NCBI RefSeq assembly: GCF_000334915.1
Contig: NZ_AMSF01000033.1
Location: forward strand, 1 to 64,000
Reading direction: 5' to 3'
Source: Dyella ginsengisoli LA-4
Lineage (GTDB): Bacteria > Pseudomonadota > Gammaproteobacteria > Xanthomonadales > Rhodanobacteraceae
DNA length: 64,000 bases
The position numbers and the translations under genes are program-made. The notes under the pieces are model-generated. The model ran no database searches and was not told the origin of the DNA. It worked only from the letters and a program-made list of their open reading frames with translations. Of this stretch, positions 18,235 to 26,175 are shown piece by piece (positions within the stretch are counted from its first letter, which is position 1; the number at the start of each line of letters is the position of its first letter).

Positions 18235-19632
18235 TCAGGCCGCCAGGCCGTTCTGCAGGCCGTACTTGCGCAGCTTCTCGACCAGGGTCGTGCGCTGCAT
18301 GCGCAGCAGCTTGGCGGCATGCGCCACCACGCCACCGGTGGCATCCAGCGCCTGGCGGATCAGCCCGACCTCGATGTCGGCCAGGTAATCCTTCAGGTCG
18401 ATGCCGCCCTCGGGCAGCAGTGCCGCGTCGTTGACCGCACGGGCGGCCTCGACCACCGGCGTGTCCATCACCTCGAGCAGGCGATGGCCGCTCGGCTCCT
18501 CCGCCACCGCCGTGCCGCGATAACGCTCGGGCAGCTCGCCGGCGCGGACTTCGGCACGCGGATACAGAATGGCCAGCCGCTCGACCAGATTGCACAGCTC
18601 GCGCACATTGCCCGGCCAGGGGTAGCCGCGCAGCGTCTGCAACGCACCGGCGGAGAACTTCACCGAACCCACGCCGCGGCGCTCCAGGCGCTGGTTGAAC
18701 TCTTCGATCAGCACCGGCAGGTCCTCCAGCCGCTCGCGCAGGGCCGGCAGCTCCAGCGGGAACACGCTGAGGCGATAGAACAGGTCCTCGCGGAACTTGC
18801 CGTCGGTGATCGCCTGCTCCAGGTTGCGGTGGGTGGCGGCGATGATGCGCACGTCGCAGCGCTGGGTCTTGTTGCCGCCGACGCGCTCGAACACCCGCTC
18901 CTGCAGCACGCGCAGCAGCTTCACCTGCATCGGCAGGCTCATGTCGCCGATCTCGTCCAGGAACAGTGTGCCGCCCTCGGCCAGCTCGAAGCGGCCCTTG
19001 CGGGCGCTGATCGCGCCGGTGAAGGCGCCCTTCTCATGGCCGAACAGCTCGCTCTCCAGCAGCTCGGCCGGAATCGCGCCGCAGTTGATCGCGATGAACG
19101 GCTTGTCCTTGCGCGACGAGCAGTCGTGGATGGTGCGGGCGACCATTTCCTTGCCGGTACCGGACTCGCCCAGCACCAGCACGCTGGAATCGAACGGGGC
19201 GACCTGGCGGATCAGCGAATTGACGCGAGCCATCGCGCGGGATTCGCCGACGAAGCGCTGCTCGGCACGACGCATGCCCTGCAACGGTTTGCAGGCCTGG
19301 CGCACCGCCTCGGCAAACTGCTCGTAGCGCAGCGGGAAGCGGATCGCCACCACCCGGCCGGCGAATGCGGCGCTGGGCGAAAGCAGGCGCGAGGCGAGCG
19401 GCGCGTCGTCGGCCACCAGCACCACGGCCTGGCCGTCGCCGCCGAGCTGTTCGAGCTGCTGCTCCAGCAGGCATTCGTCCGTCACGTCGCCGACGTAGAT
19501 GCCGCGAACGGCGCTGGCGACCGGCTGGTCGTCGACGCGCCGCGGATGGAACCCGAGGAACTGCAAGGCCGCCATGACAGAGTCTGACCGGGAAGGATTC
19601 GACTCGAAGACCAGGAAGTCCGTGTTGTCCAT
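18235..19632 (-). CDS. fleQ: Flagellar master regulator FleQ (sigma-54 activator)
   Basis: FleQ is the enhancer-binding protein that opens sigma-54 flagellar promoters and responds to c-di-GMP. The 465-residue protein has a degenerate receiver-like N domain without the normal phospho-acceptor pattern. It also has the AAA+ core with Walker A GESGTGKE (155-162), the sigma-54 contact loop GAFTGA (202-207), DEIGD and the WPGNVREL segment. A Fis-type DNA-binding helix-turn-helix closes the C terminus ([22 protein letters not shown]). It lies directly upstream of the fliE promoter. Confidence 0.95.
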   Translation of the reverse strand: MDNTDFLVFESNPSRSDSVMAALQFLGFHPRRVDDQPVASAVRGIYVGDVTDECLLEQQLEQLGGDGQAVVLVADDAPLASRLLSPSAAFAGRVVAIRFPLRYEQFAEAVRQACKPLQGMRRAEQRFVGESRAMARVNSLIRQVAPFDSSVLVLGESGTGKEMVARTIHDCSSRKDKPFIAINCGAIPAELLESELFGHEKGAFTGAISARKGRFELAEGGTLFLDEIGDMSLPMQVKLLRVLQERVFERVGGNKTQRCDVRIIAATHRNLEQAITDGKFREDLFYRLSVFPLELPALRERLEDLPVLIEEFNQRLERRGVGSVKFSAGALQTLRGYPWPGNVRELCNLVERLAILYPRAEVRAGELPERYRGTAVAEEPSGHRLLEVMDTPVVEAARAVNDAALLPEGGIDLKDYLADIEVGLIRQALDATGGVVAHAAKLLRMQRTTLVEKLRKYGLQNGLAA

Positions 19633-19701
19633 CGTGGTAACGCCTCTTGCTCGTGCTTCAGGGGGGAGCGGCGTGGGGTGGGGGAGCCGCTTTCAGTTTT
19701 C

Positions 19702-19727
19702 GGGGATGACGGTTTCCCGTCGTCCCC
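19702..19727 (-). promoter_or_regulatory. Leader hairpin with GNRA-type loop upstream of fleQ
   Basis: Read as minus-strand RNA, an 11-base stem (GGGGACGACGG paired with CCGUCAUCCCC, one mismatch) is closed by a GAAA tetraloop. It lies 70-95 bases before the fleQ start. There is no U-tract, so it is not an ordinary terminator. A role in fleQ mRNA stability or protein binding is inference only. Confidence 0.4.
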
Positions 19728-19995
19728 TGCCCGGAACAGGGAGCAAGAAGAAGGCCACGCATGCCGCTTTTCGCGGCAGATAAACGTCACCTGAAGCGAC
19801 GTGTTTGGTCACCTCGCGTGAAGCGCCCGGAGCATCGTGTGAAGTCGATCACGAAACGCTCGCGTAACGCCCGCTCTGAAGCGTTTTCATGGCGGAGGAC
19901 GGTGACCAAATGTGGCACGACGAGTTGCCGACGCCGCCAAAAAAATTTCGCGCCGACACCCCGGAGCGTGAATCGGATCACACTCGGCGGACGTC

Positions 19996-20015
19996 ACCTG
20001 CAAACGGTTGCAGGT
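19996..20015. repeat. Perfect inverted repeat downstream of the PilZ-like gene
   Basis: The half-sites ACCTGCAA and TTGCAGGT flank a 4-base loop. It lies 37 bases beyond the stop of the minus-strand gene ending at 20052. It could be a weak terminator or an operator; no U-tract follows on the minus strand. Confidence 0.45.
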
Positions 20016-20051
20016 TTCCCGCATCGTGATGACCCTTTCGGTCCATCCCGG

Positions 20052-20603
20052 TCAGGTCAGGGACTGACGCGTCTCGGCAATTTTGCGCCTATGCGTGCGG
20101 AACACGAGGCGTTCCAGCGCATCGGCGTGGGCCTCGCCGAGCGGGAGGAAGGCGAGAAACGCGCGGCCGTCATCGAACGAGCGTTCGAGCGACGCCGGCA
20201 ACTCCAGCAACAGGCTCGGACACACGTCCGGATGCAGGCGCACGCAGAGATCGTGACCGGCGGGCAGCAGGTCGGACGGCACCACGATACCCAGCGAATT
20301 GAAGCGAACGGCCCGCCGCGGCGGGAGGCTGCCGACCGGCTGCAGCGCGCGTCCGACCAGTTCGACCAACGCGTTCAGCTTGGCATCCAGGCGCGCCAGC
20401 TCCTGCATCACCGGGCCGTCGTCCTCGGGCTCCGGGCGTCGTTCCTCCAGCGCCGCGATGCTGGCCATCGCGGCCACGTTGCGCTCGGCCAGCCGCGCCA
20501 GCGAAGCGGCATCCGCATCCACGTCACGCGCCGTCACCGCCACGCGCAGTTCGTCGGCGACGCTGACGCGCTCGGAAAATTCGGGCCACAGGGCTTGGGA
20601 CAT
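20052..20603 (-). CDS. PilZ-like domain protein of the flagellar locus
   Basis: The 183-residue product has a helical N-terminal half and a C-terminal beta-rich part (PPRRAVRFNSLGIVVPSD, then LCVRLHPDVCPSLLLELP) that resembles the atypical PilZ proteins seen beside fliS in Xanthomonas-type clusters. PilZ domains sense c-di-GMP, but the canonical RxxxR and D/NxSxxG motifs are incomplete here, so ligand binding is uncertain. The start ATG 20603 has a GGGAGA Shine-Dalgarno. It follows fliT in the same orientation and may link c-di-GMP to flagellar assembly. Confidence 0.6.
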   Translation of the reverse strand: MSQALWPEFSERVSVADELRVAVTARDVDADAASLARLAERNVAAMASIAALEERRPEPEDDGPVMQELARLDAKLNALVELVGRALQPVGSLPPRRAVRFNSLGIVVPSDLLPAGHDLCVRLHPDVCPSLLLELPASLERSFDDGRAFLAFLPLGEAHADALERLVFRTHRRKIAETRQSLT

Positions 20604-20659
20604 GTCGATCTCCCGCGGAACCGCCGATGCATCAGGCGGCAATGAACGGCGCACTGCGC

Positions 20660-20962
20660 TCAGGACGAACCGGCAGCAGTGATGTAGGCGCTCACGGCAC
20701 GGTGGCCGGTGCGGGCGTGCGCCCGCTTCTGCTCCACCGCCTCACGGGCGGCCGCCGCCAGACCCAACAATTCCTGCTGATCCTGGTAGAGCCGGCGCAA
20801 CGCCATCAAGCCAGCGGCATTGACCGGGGCCTGCCGCAACAGCCGGTCGCATTCGGCCTGATGGGCCGTTGCCGCGGCCCAGTCGCCCTCGCGGGCGCTG
20901 GACAGCATCAGGGCGCTGAGTTCCAGCGCGCGCTGCAGATCCGGGTGAGCGACGGATTCCAT
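20660..20962 (-). CDS. fliT: FliT-like flagellar chaperone
   Basis: This 100-residue all-helical protein directly follows fliS, overlapping its stop by one base. FliT proteins chaperone the cap protein FliD and modulate class II transcription. Sequence similarity in this family is low, so position and size are the main support. The product is Ala- and Arg-rich with a predicted long helix (NAAGLMALRRLYQDQQELL). Confidence 0.7.
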   Translation of the reverse strand: MESVAHPDLQRALELSALMLSSAREGDWAAATAHQAECDRLLRQAPVNAAGLMALRRLYQDQQELLGLAAAAREAVEQKRAHARTGHRAVSAYITAAGSS

Positions 20963-21384
20963 CAGCCCTTCTGCGCCTCCGCCTGCGCCAGATAGGCGCC
21001 ACGGATGCCCTGCCAGCCTTCGCGCACCGGAGCGAGCAGGCGCGAGGCTTCGTCCAGGGCGGACAGGTCATCGTGCAACTGGGCGTACAGCAACCGACGG
21101 ATGACGTACTCGTACAGCGACTCCAGCCGCTGGCTGAAGGACGGATCCACCTTGTGGTCGAGGCTGTCGCGCAGTTCCCCGACGATTGCCACCGCCTTGG
21201 AGATGCAAGTGCCCTTGGCCGCCACGTTGCCGTGCTGGACGTGCCCGCGGGCCTGAGCGATCCGGTCCAGCGCGCCGTCGAGCAGCATGCCGACGAGCTG
21301 GTGCGGGTCGGCGCTTTCGACGCCGCCGGACACGCTGTTCTGCTGGTAGAGGGCGCTGGCGTGGCGCATCGGTCCGTAGGTCAT
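20962..21384 (-). CDS. fliS: Flagellin export chaperone FliS
   Basis: FliS binds the flagellin C terminus and prevents premature polymerisation. The 140-residue product has the signature ALYQQNSVSGGVESADPHQLVGMLLDGALDRI and a family-typical C-terminal helix. The frame is open far upstream because of an overlapping shadow of fliD, so the start was set at ATG 21384, 20 bases after the fliD stop. It is co-directional with fliD and fliT. Confidence 0.93.
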   Translation of the reverse strand: MTYGPMRHASALYQQNSVSGGVESADPHQLVGMLLDGALDRIAQARGHVQHGNVAAKGTCISKAVAIVGELRDSLDHKVDPSFSQRLESLYEYVIRRLLYAQLHDDLSALDEASRLLAPVREGWQGIRGAYLAQAEAQKG

Positions 21385-21404
21385 GGGGTGCTCCGTGAAA
21401 TCAC

Positions 21405-22844
21405 TTACTTGGTCTTGGTGTAGGTCGCTTCCAGCGCGGCCAGCTGGCTGGTGAGGTAGCTGCTGGTGTTGTTCAGCTGCGACATCAGCGTGTCCAGCGC
21501 GTTGTACTGCTGCAGCAGCTGCTGCTGGTACACGCTCATGCGCTGGTCGAGCTGGGTCTGCTGGGTGCCGAGCTTGGTCAGGCTGTCGTTGAGGCTCTGC
21601 TGCCGCGTGGCGATCACGCCACTCGAACTGGTGAAGCCGTCCAGGGAAGAGTTGAGCTTGGTCGCATAGCCGTTGGTGCCGGAAAACAGGTCCTGCACCG
21701 CCGAAGGATTGCTGGACAGGGCCGCGCTCAGCTTGTCGCTGTCCAGCGCCAGCGTGCCGTCGGCCTGGCGCGTGATGCCCAGCACCGCCAGCGAGCCGAT
21801 GCCGTTGCCGGCCACCTTGCTGCTGAGCACGCTGGAAATCTGCCGCTGCACCGAGTTCAGCGTGGTGTCGCCCAGCAGGATGCCGGCCTGACCGGTGGTG
21901 CTGTCGTAGCTGGAGAGCGTGCCGACCGTCTGCTGGTAGCTGTTGTACGCATCGACGAAGCCCTGGATGGCGTCGGTCGCCGCGCTGTTGTCGCGGGTGA
22001 CGGTCAGCGTGGTGCTGCCGGGCGCCGTGAGGTTGAGGGTGACGCCGTCGATCGCACCGCTGACGCTGTTGCTGGCACTGGTGATGGCGATGCCGTCCAG
22101 GCTCAGGCTGGCGTCCTTGGCCTCGTTGGCACCGGCCGTATTGAGCTGGGTGGCCAGCGTGGACAGACCACTGCTGCTGCCCGAACCGGCAGTTACGGTA
22201 AAACCGTTGGCCACGCCGGTCTTGGCCGAGCTGAGCAGCAATTGCGCACCATTGGCGCCGTTGACCACGGTCGCCTCGACGCCGGGATTGCCGGACGCGC
22301 CGTTGATCTTCGCGGCAATGTCCGAAATCGTGTCGGTCGCCGATACCGCCACGTCCACGCTGTTGCTGCCCACCGCCAGGGTCAGCGTACCGTCGCCCAC
22401 CGCGGTGGCGGAACCGTAGGCGCTGCTCGCACGCTTCTGCGCCGCCGCCAGGTTGTCGACCACCAGCGAGTAGGTGCCTGGCTGGGCACTGCTCAGGGTG
22501 GTGGCGCCGCCGACCGTGGTATCGGCAAGAGTGGCGCCGAAACTCTGGAACGTGCTGGTGAGGGTGAGCTTGGACAGCGCCGACTGCAGCGAAGTCAGCC
22601 CACCCTGCAGCGAAGCCAGGCCGGCCAGGGTCGCGTTGGTCTGGGTCTGGCGGTCGGTGATCTGCGCCTGCGGTCCCGCCTTCTTGGCATTGACCAGCGC
22701 GGTGACGATGCTGTTGACGTCCAGGCCCGAGCCGATGCCCGCCGACGACAGCACGGCGCTGCCGGTGCCACTGGTCGACGTCGTGCTGCCCGATGAGCTC
22801 GTCGACGTGGTGCTGGTGGACGTGAGGCCGCTGATGGTGGTCAT
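21405..22844 (-). CDS. fliD: Flagellar filament cap protein FliD
   Basis: FliD forms the cap under which flagellin subunits polymerise. The 479-residue product has a Ser/Thr-rich N terminus, the FliD_N signature (GIGSGLDVNSIVTALVNAKKA), flagellin_IN-type motifs in the middle and a coiled-coil C-terminal domain (QTQLDQRMSVYQQQLLQQY). It is the first gene of fliD-fliS-fliT, preceded by a sigma-28-like promoter. Confidence 0.95.
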   Translation of the reverse strand: MTTISGLTSTSTTSTSSSGSTTSTSGTGSAVLSSAGIGSGLDVNSIVTALVNAKKAGPQAQITDRQTQTNATLAGLASLQGGLTSLQSALSKLTLTSTFQSFGATLADTTVGGATTLSSAQPGTYSLVVDNLAAAQKRASSAYGSATAVGDGTLTLAVGSNSVDVAVSATDTISDIAAKINGASGNPGVEATVVNGANGAQLLLSSAKTGVANGFTVTAGSGSSSGLSTLATQLNTAGANEAKDASLSLDGIAITSASNSVSGAIDGVTLNLTAPGSTTLTVTRDNSAATDAIQGFVDAYNSYQQTVGTLSSYDSTTGQAGILLGDTTLNSVQRQISSVLSSKVAGNGIGSLAVLGITRQADGTLALDSDKLSAALSSNPSAVQDLFSGTNGYATKLNSSLDGFTSSSGVIATRQQSLNDSLTKLGTQQTQLDQRMSVYQQQLLQQYNALDTLMSQLNNTSSYLTSQLAALEATYTKTK

Positions 22845-22989
22845 GCCGGTACCCGTGGAAATTTTGACGGTTGGCGGACGAATTCACGTCCACCGGGGCC
22901 TTTCTGCAAGAACCTCGCCAGCCGTGCGGAACGTATCTCCGATGCGGCCGCAGGATCGCCTGCGGACGTGCCACCGCCCCTTGCATCGG

Positions 22990-23016
22990 GTATCGGCCGG
23001 GCCGCCGGATACTGAA
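22990..23016 (-). promoter_or_regulatory. Sigma-28-like promoter of fliD
   Basis: On the minus strand TTCAGTAT, 11 bases, then GCCGATAC fit the FliA architecture TAAAGTTT-N11-GCCGATAA. The -10 is good and the -35 only partial. It lies about 146 bases before the fliD ATG. Confidence 0.5.
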
Positions 23017-23104
23017 GCGACCCGCGCGCCCCCGTCACGCCGGAGTCATACCCCCGGGAGGCTCTCGTTAACGCGTTGATCCACGCGCGCGAGGCCGGAA
23101 AGCG

Positions 23105-23145
23105 GAAACGAAAACGGCGACATCGAACCCGTCGATGCCGCCGTC
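23105..23145 (-). terminator. Rho-independent terminator of fliC
   Basis: On the minus strand a GC-rich stem (CGGCGGCATCGA with TCGATGTCGCCG, one mismatch) is followed by TTTTCGTTT. A second perfect hairpin without a T-run (GCAGGGGG/CCCCCTGC) at 23163-23182 sits between it and the fliC stop. Confidence 0.75.
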
Positions 23146-23191
23146 GCTTTCGTACCCGGGCTGCAGGGGGCGAACCCCCTGCCGTCACCTG

Positions 23192-24640
23192 TTACTGCAG
23201 GAGCTTGAGCACCTGCTGCGGCTGCGAGTTGGCCTGGGCCAGCACCGAGATACCCGCCTGCTGCAGCACCTGGGCCTTGCTCAGGTTCGCCGTCTCGGCC
23301 GCGAAGTCCGCGTCCTGGATGGTCGACTGCGAGGCCTTCAGGTTGGTCGACTGCGCCGCCAGGGTGGAGATCGTCGACTGGAAGCGGTTCTGCACCGCAC
23401 CCAGCTGGGCAGCGAAGTCGCTGACCGACTTCAGGGCCACGTCGACGCGGGAGATCAGGTCGTTGGCACCGTCCACCGTACCCACCGAGCCCTTGGCCAG
23501 CGAGCCACCGGTCGCCGCCGCCGTGCCGGCGGTGTAGGCCGCACCGGCATTCGCGTCGGTCGCGTTGGTGCCGACGATGTTGCCGCCGGTGTCGGCGATG
23601 GTCAGCGCGCTGTTGGAGTAGAAGTTCACGCCCTTGCCGTCGGCGCTCACCGCGGCGCTGACGCCGTCCACACCGGCCGCGTTGATCGCGTCGGACAGGT
23701 CCTGCAGGCTCTTCACGCCGCTCAGGTCGACCGAGGCACCGTTGATCGACAGACCCTCGGAAGACAGGTCGGTCGGGGTGGCGGCGGCGGACACCGCAGC
23801 GCTGACACCGGTCGAGGCGCTGCCGGTGCCGCTGGCGGCAACCGTGGCCAGGCCGAGCGTGTTGGTGCCACCGATGGTGACGGCATTGGAGCTGTCGGCG
23901 CTGTTGTTGATGACGATTTCGTTGCTGCCGTTGACCGTGAAGGTCGCACCCGAGCCGGTACCGCTGGCGGTGTAGGCCGCGTTCAAGGCGGTCGCCAGGC
24001 TGCTGGCGGTGGTGAAGTTGCCGGTCACGGCCGTGCCGTTGACGCTCAGGTCACCGGCCTTCAGGGTCAGGCCGGCGGTGCCGGTGAAGACCGAACTGAT
24101 GTCGCCGGACTTGACCTCGGCCACCTGGCCCAGGTCGGAAGCCTTCACGCTCTGGCCCAGCGCCACGGAAACCGTCTGGCCCACGTTGGCGCCGATCTGG
24201 AAGCTCTGCGACTGCAGCGAGCCGTCCAGCACCTTCTTGCCGTTGAACGTGGTCTGGTTCGCGATGCGGGTGATTTCCTGCAGACGCTGCTGCACTTCGT
24301 TGTCGATCGTGGCGCGGTCGGCGTTGCTGTAGGTGCCGTTCGCCGACTGCGCGGCCAGGTCGCGGATCGCCTGCAGGTTGGCGGTCACCTGATCGAGCGC
24401 CGAACCGGTGGTCTGCGCCAGGTTGATCGCGTCCGAGGCGTTGGCGCTGGCCTGGGCCAGACCGCCGATCTGCGTGGTGTAGCGCTGCGAGATCGCGAAG
24501 CCGGCGGCGTTGTCCGCGGCGCTGTTGATCTTCAGGCCCGAGGACAGGCGCTGCGTGGCCTGGGCCAGCATGCTGCGCGACTTGTCCAGGTTGTTCTGGG
24601 CGTTCAGCGAGGAAACGTTGGTGTTGATCACGAATGACAT
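23192..24640 (-). CDS. fliC: Flagellin FliC
   Basis: This 482-residue protein is the filament subunit. The conserved N-terminal D0/D1 (MSFVINTNVSSLNAQNNL and RLSSGLKINSAADNAAG) and C-terminal D1/D0 (VLQQAGISVLAQANSQPQ) regions bracket a variable centre rich in Ala, Ser, Thr and Gly with at least two flagellin_IN motifs. It is a single gene, not a tandem array. Expression is expected to be late, from a sigma-28 promoter 196 bases upstream. Confidence 0.98.
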   Translation of the reverse strand: MSFVINTNVSSLNAQNNLDKSRSMLAQATQRLSSGLKINSAADNAAGFAISQRYTTQIGGLAQASANASDAINLAQTTGSALDQVTANLQAIRDLAAQSANGTYSNADRATIDNEVQQRLQEITRIANQTTFNGKKVLDGSLQSQSFQIGANVGQTVSVALGQSVKASDLGQVAEVKSGDISSVFTGTAGLTLKAGDLSVNGTAVTGNFTTASSLATALNAAYTASGTGSGATFTVNGSNEIVINNSADSSNAVTIGGTNTLGLATVAASGTGSASTGVSAAVSAAATPTDLSSEGLSINGASVDLSGVKSLQDLSDAINAAGVDGVSAAVSADGKGVNFYSNSALTIADTGGNIVGTNATDANAGAAYTAGTAAATGGSLAKGSVGTVDGANDLISRVDVALKSVSDFAAQLGAVQNRFQSTISTLAAQSTNLKASQSTIQDADFAAETANLSKAQVLQQAGISVLAQANSQPQQVLKLLQ

Positions 24641-24835
24641 GGGAACTCTCCTGTCGGAAACCGTTTAGTGCCGGATCGGATGGGCTTTGGGTTGTTTTCC
24701 CGGCGGGGTTCCGTATGGGATGCCATCCGCCTCAGGGACTGTTTCGTCACGGGTGAAAATTACTTGAGCACCTGCACTTGCTTTTTTTTCGCGACGTGTT
24801 TCGCACGACGCGGACCGCGACAGAAACCTTGGCCT

Positions 24836-24862
24836 GCATCGGCCGGAAGCCGCGCCACTTGA
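24836..24862 (-). promoter_or_regulatory. Sigma-28 (FliA) promoter of fliC
   Basis: On the minus strand TCAAGTGG, 11 bases, then GCCGATGC reproduce the FliA 8-11-8 layout. The implied transcript has a leader of roughly 190 bases before the fliC ATG, which is long and leaves room for post-transcriptional control. Confidence 0.75.
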
Positions 24863-24888
24863 GGGTTTCCGGCCGACGCCGCAGAAAC

Positions 24889-24920
24889 GGAAAACGCCGC
24901 GCAAAGGCGCGGCGTTTCCG
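24889..24920 (-). terminator. Rho-independent terminator of the flg operon
   Basis: A strong hairpin (GGAAACGCCGCGC, loop around TTT, GCGCGGCGTTTTCC on the minus strand) lies 27 bases beyond the flgL stop. It separates the flgB-L transcripts from fliC. Confidence 0.8.
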
Positions 24921-24946
24921 ATTCATGGCCGTGCGGAGAATCGGCG

Positions 24947-26170
24947 CTATTTGATGTAGTTGAACAGGCTCATGGATTTCACCTGCGCAAATACCTGCTG
25001 GGATGCCTGCAATGCAGCGGACTGGATCGACAGCTGACTGATCGCCGAATAGACATCCACATCGCGCGTATCGGACAGCGTGGACTTGTAGGTGACATTG
25101 AGGTCCTGGTAGGCGGCGCGCTGTGCAGTCAGCGCATTGGTACGACCGCCGATATCCACCTCGGCGCGGCTGACGCCGGCCTGTGCCTGGTCGAGCGACT
25201 CGAGCTGGCGGTTCAGCACGTTGACCATCTGCGTGCTGTCGCCACCAGACTCCAGCGCCGAGATCATGTTGTTGAACGTGGTGAACACGTCCTGCGATCC
25301 ACCCGACTGGATGCCCACCGTGTCGCCCGCCTGGGGCGTGCCGGAGAGATTCACGGTCAGCCCGTTGAAGCTGATGCTGCCGCCGGGTGCATAGGTGCCG
25401 GTGAGCGGATTGCCGCCGGCGTCCACGGCCGGGTTGCCCGAAGCATCGGTGGCGGTCCAGTTGCCGGCGCCGTCGAAGGTGAGCGTGTAACTGCCGTTGG
25501 TGGCGATGCCCGCGGCATAGGCCGTCGGATCACTGACCTCGTTCGAGCCGACGACCAGGGTGCCGGTGTTGGCGGCGCCGGCCGAGGCGACGAACTGGCC
25601 GTTGCCGGGGGGAAGTCCCATGAACAGGCTGCTGCCCGACTCGCCGACCGGCACGGTCAGCCCGCTGCCGATCGATGCGTGCGGCTGGCTCTCGTTGCCG
25701 GTGTAGCTCACGCTGCCGTCGGCGTTCTTCACGAATGGCGCACTGGTGTTGCTGGTGCCGGCAAACAGCGCCTGGCCGGTGGCATCGGTGGTGTTGGCCA
25801 TCTGCAGCAACTGGTCGCGCATCTGGCCCAGCTGGACGGCGATCGCCTGCCGGTCGCTGTCCGACAGCGAGCCGTTGAGCGCCTGCAGGGTGAGGTCGCG
25901 CGCACTGTTGTACAGGTCGTTGACCGAGTTGAGCGTGGACTGCGACGTATTAAGGCGCGTGTTGGCCGCATCGATGTTGGCGGTGTACTGGGTATTGGCC
26001 GCGATGATGTGGTTGAGGCTGACCATGCGTCCGGCACCGGCCGGGTCGTCGGAGGCCACGTTGATGCGCTTGCCGGAACTCACCTGGTTCTGCGCAGCCG
26101 CCAGCGCGCTCTGCTGGTTGAGCATGGTGCCGAGCGATTGCTGGAACATCCAGTTGGTCGAGAGGCGCAT
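24947..26170 (-). CDS. flgL: Flagellar hook-filament junction protein FlgL (HAP3)
   Basis: FlgL joins the hook to the filament on top of FlgK. The 407-residue product has flagellin-like termini (MRLSTNWMFQQSLGTMLNQQ and RINVASDDPAGAGRM near the N terminus; YSAISQLSIQSAALQASQQVF at the C terminus). It lies six bases after flgK and ends before a strong terminator, so it closes the flg operon. Confidence 0.95.
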   Translation of the reverse strand: MRLSTNWMFQQSLGTMLNQQSALAAAQNQVSSGKRINVASDDPAGAGRMVSLNHIIAANTQYTANIDAANTRLNTSQSTLNSVNDLYNSARDLTLQALNGSLSDSDRQAIAVQLGQMRDQLLQMANTTDATGQALFAGTSNTSAPFVKNADGSVSYTGNESQPHASIGSGLTVPVGESGSSLFMGLPPGNGQFVASAGAANTGTLVVGSNEVSDPTAYAAGIATNGSYTLTFDGAGNWTATDASGNPAVDAGGNPLTGTYAPGGSISFNGLTVNLSGTPQAGDTVGIQSGGSQDVFTTFNNMISALESGGDSTQMVNVLNRQLESLDQAQAGVSRAEVDIGGRTNALTAQRAAYQDLNVTYKSTLSDTRDVDVYSAISQLSIQSAALQASQQVFAQVKSMSLFNYIK

Positions 26171-26175
26171 GGCGG

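Larger units (their letters stand above)
19633..20051. other. Intergenic region upstream of fleQ, with two hairpins and no gene
   Basis: I see no credible coding sequence here. It holds a leader-type hairpin at 19702-19727 close to fleQ and a perfect 8-base-stem inverted repeat at 19996-20015 just past the PilZ-like gene. It should contain the fleQ promoter, but I find no clear -35/-10 pair. The region is more AT-rich than its flanks, with A/T runs near 19939. Confidence 0.6.
22845..23191. other. fliC-fliD intergenic region
   Basis: No gene is supported here. The stretch contains the fliC terminator hairpins near the right end (23105-23182) and a sigma-28-like promoter for fliD at 22990-23016. 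The remaining 140 bases would be the fliD leader. Confidence 0.7.
24641..24946. other. flgL-fliC intergenic region
   Basis: No gene is supported. It contains the long fliC leader, the fliC sigma-28 promoter (24836-24862) and the terminator behind flgL (24889-24920), which sits upstream of the fliC promoter. A T8 run lies at 24782-24789 within the leader. Confidence 0.75.

Noticed and set aside
19913-19928. Sigma-54-like sequence TGGCACG...GTTGC on the plus strand upstream of fleQ
   Set aside because: The GG-to-GC spacing is 11 instead of 10 bases and it points toward the 3' end of a minus-strand gene, so it cannot serve a known transcript.
19787-19981. 64-codon minus-strand frame upstream of fleQ
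   Set aside because: No Shine-Dalgarno, no recognisable domain, and atypical composition; treated as non-coding leader.
22841-23188. 115-codon minus-strand frame between fliC and fliD
   Set aside because: It overlaps the fliC terminator and the fliD promoter and its translation is an Arg-rich low-complexity shadow.
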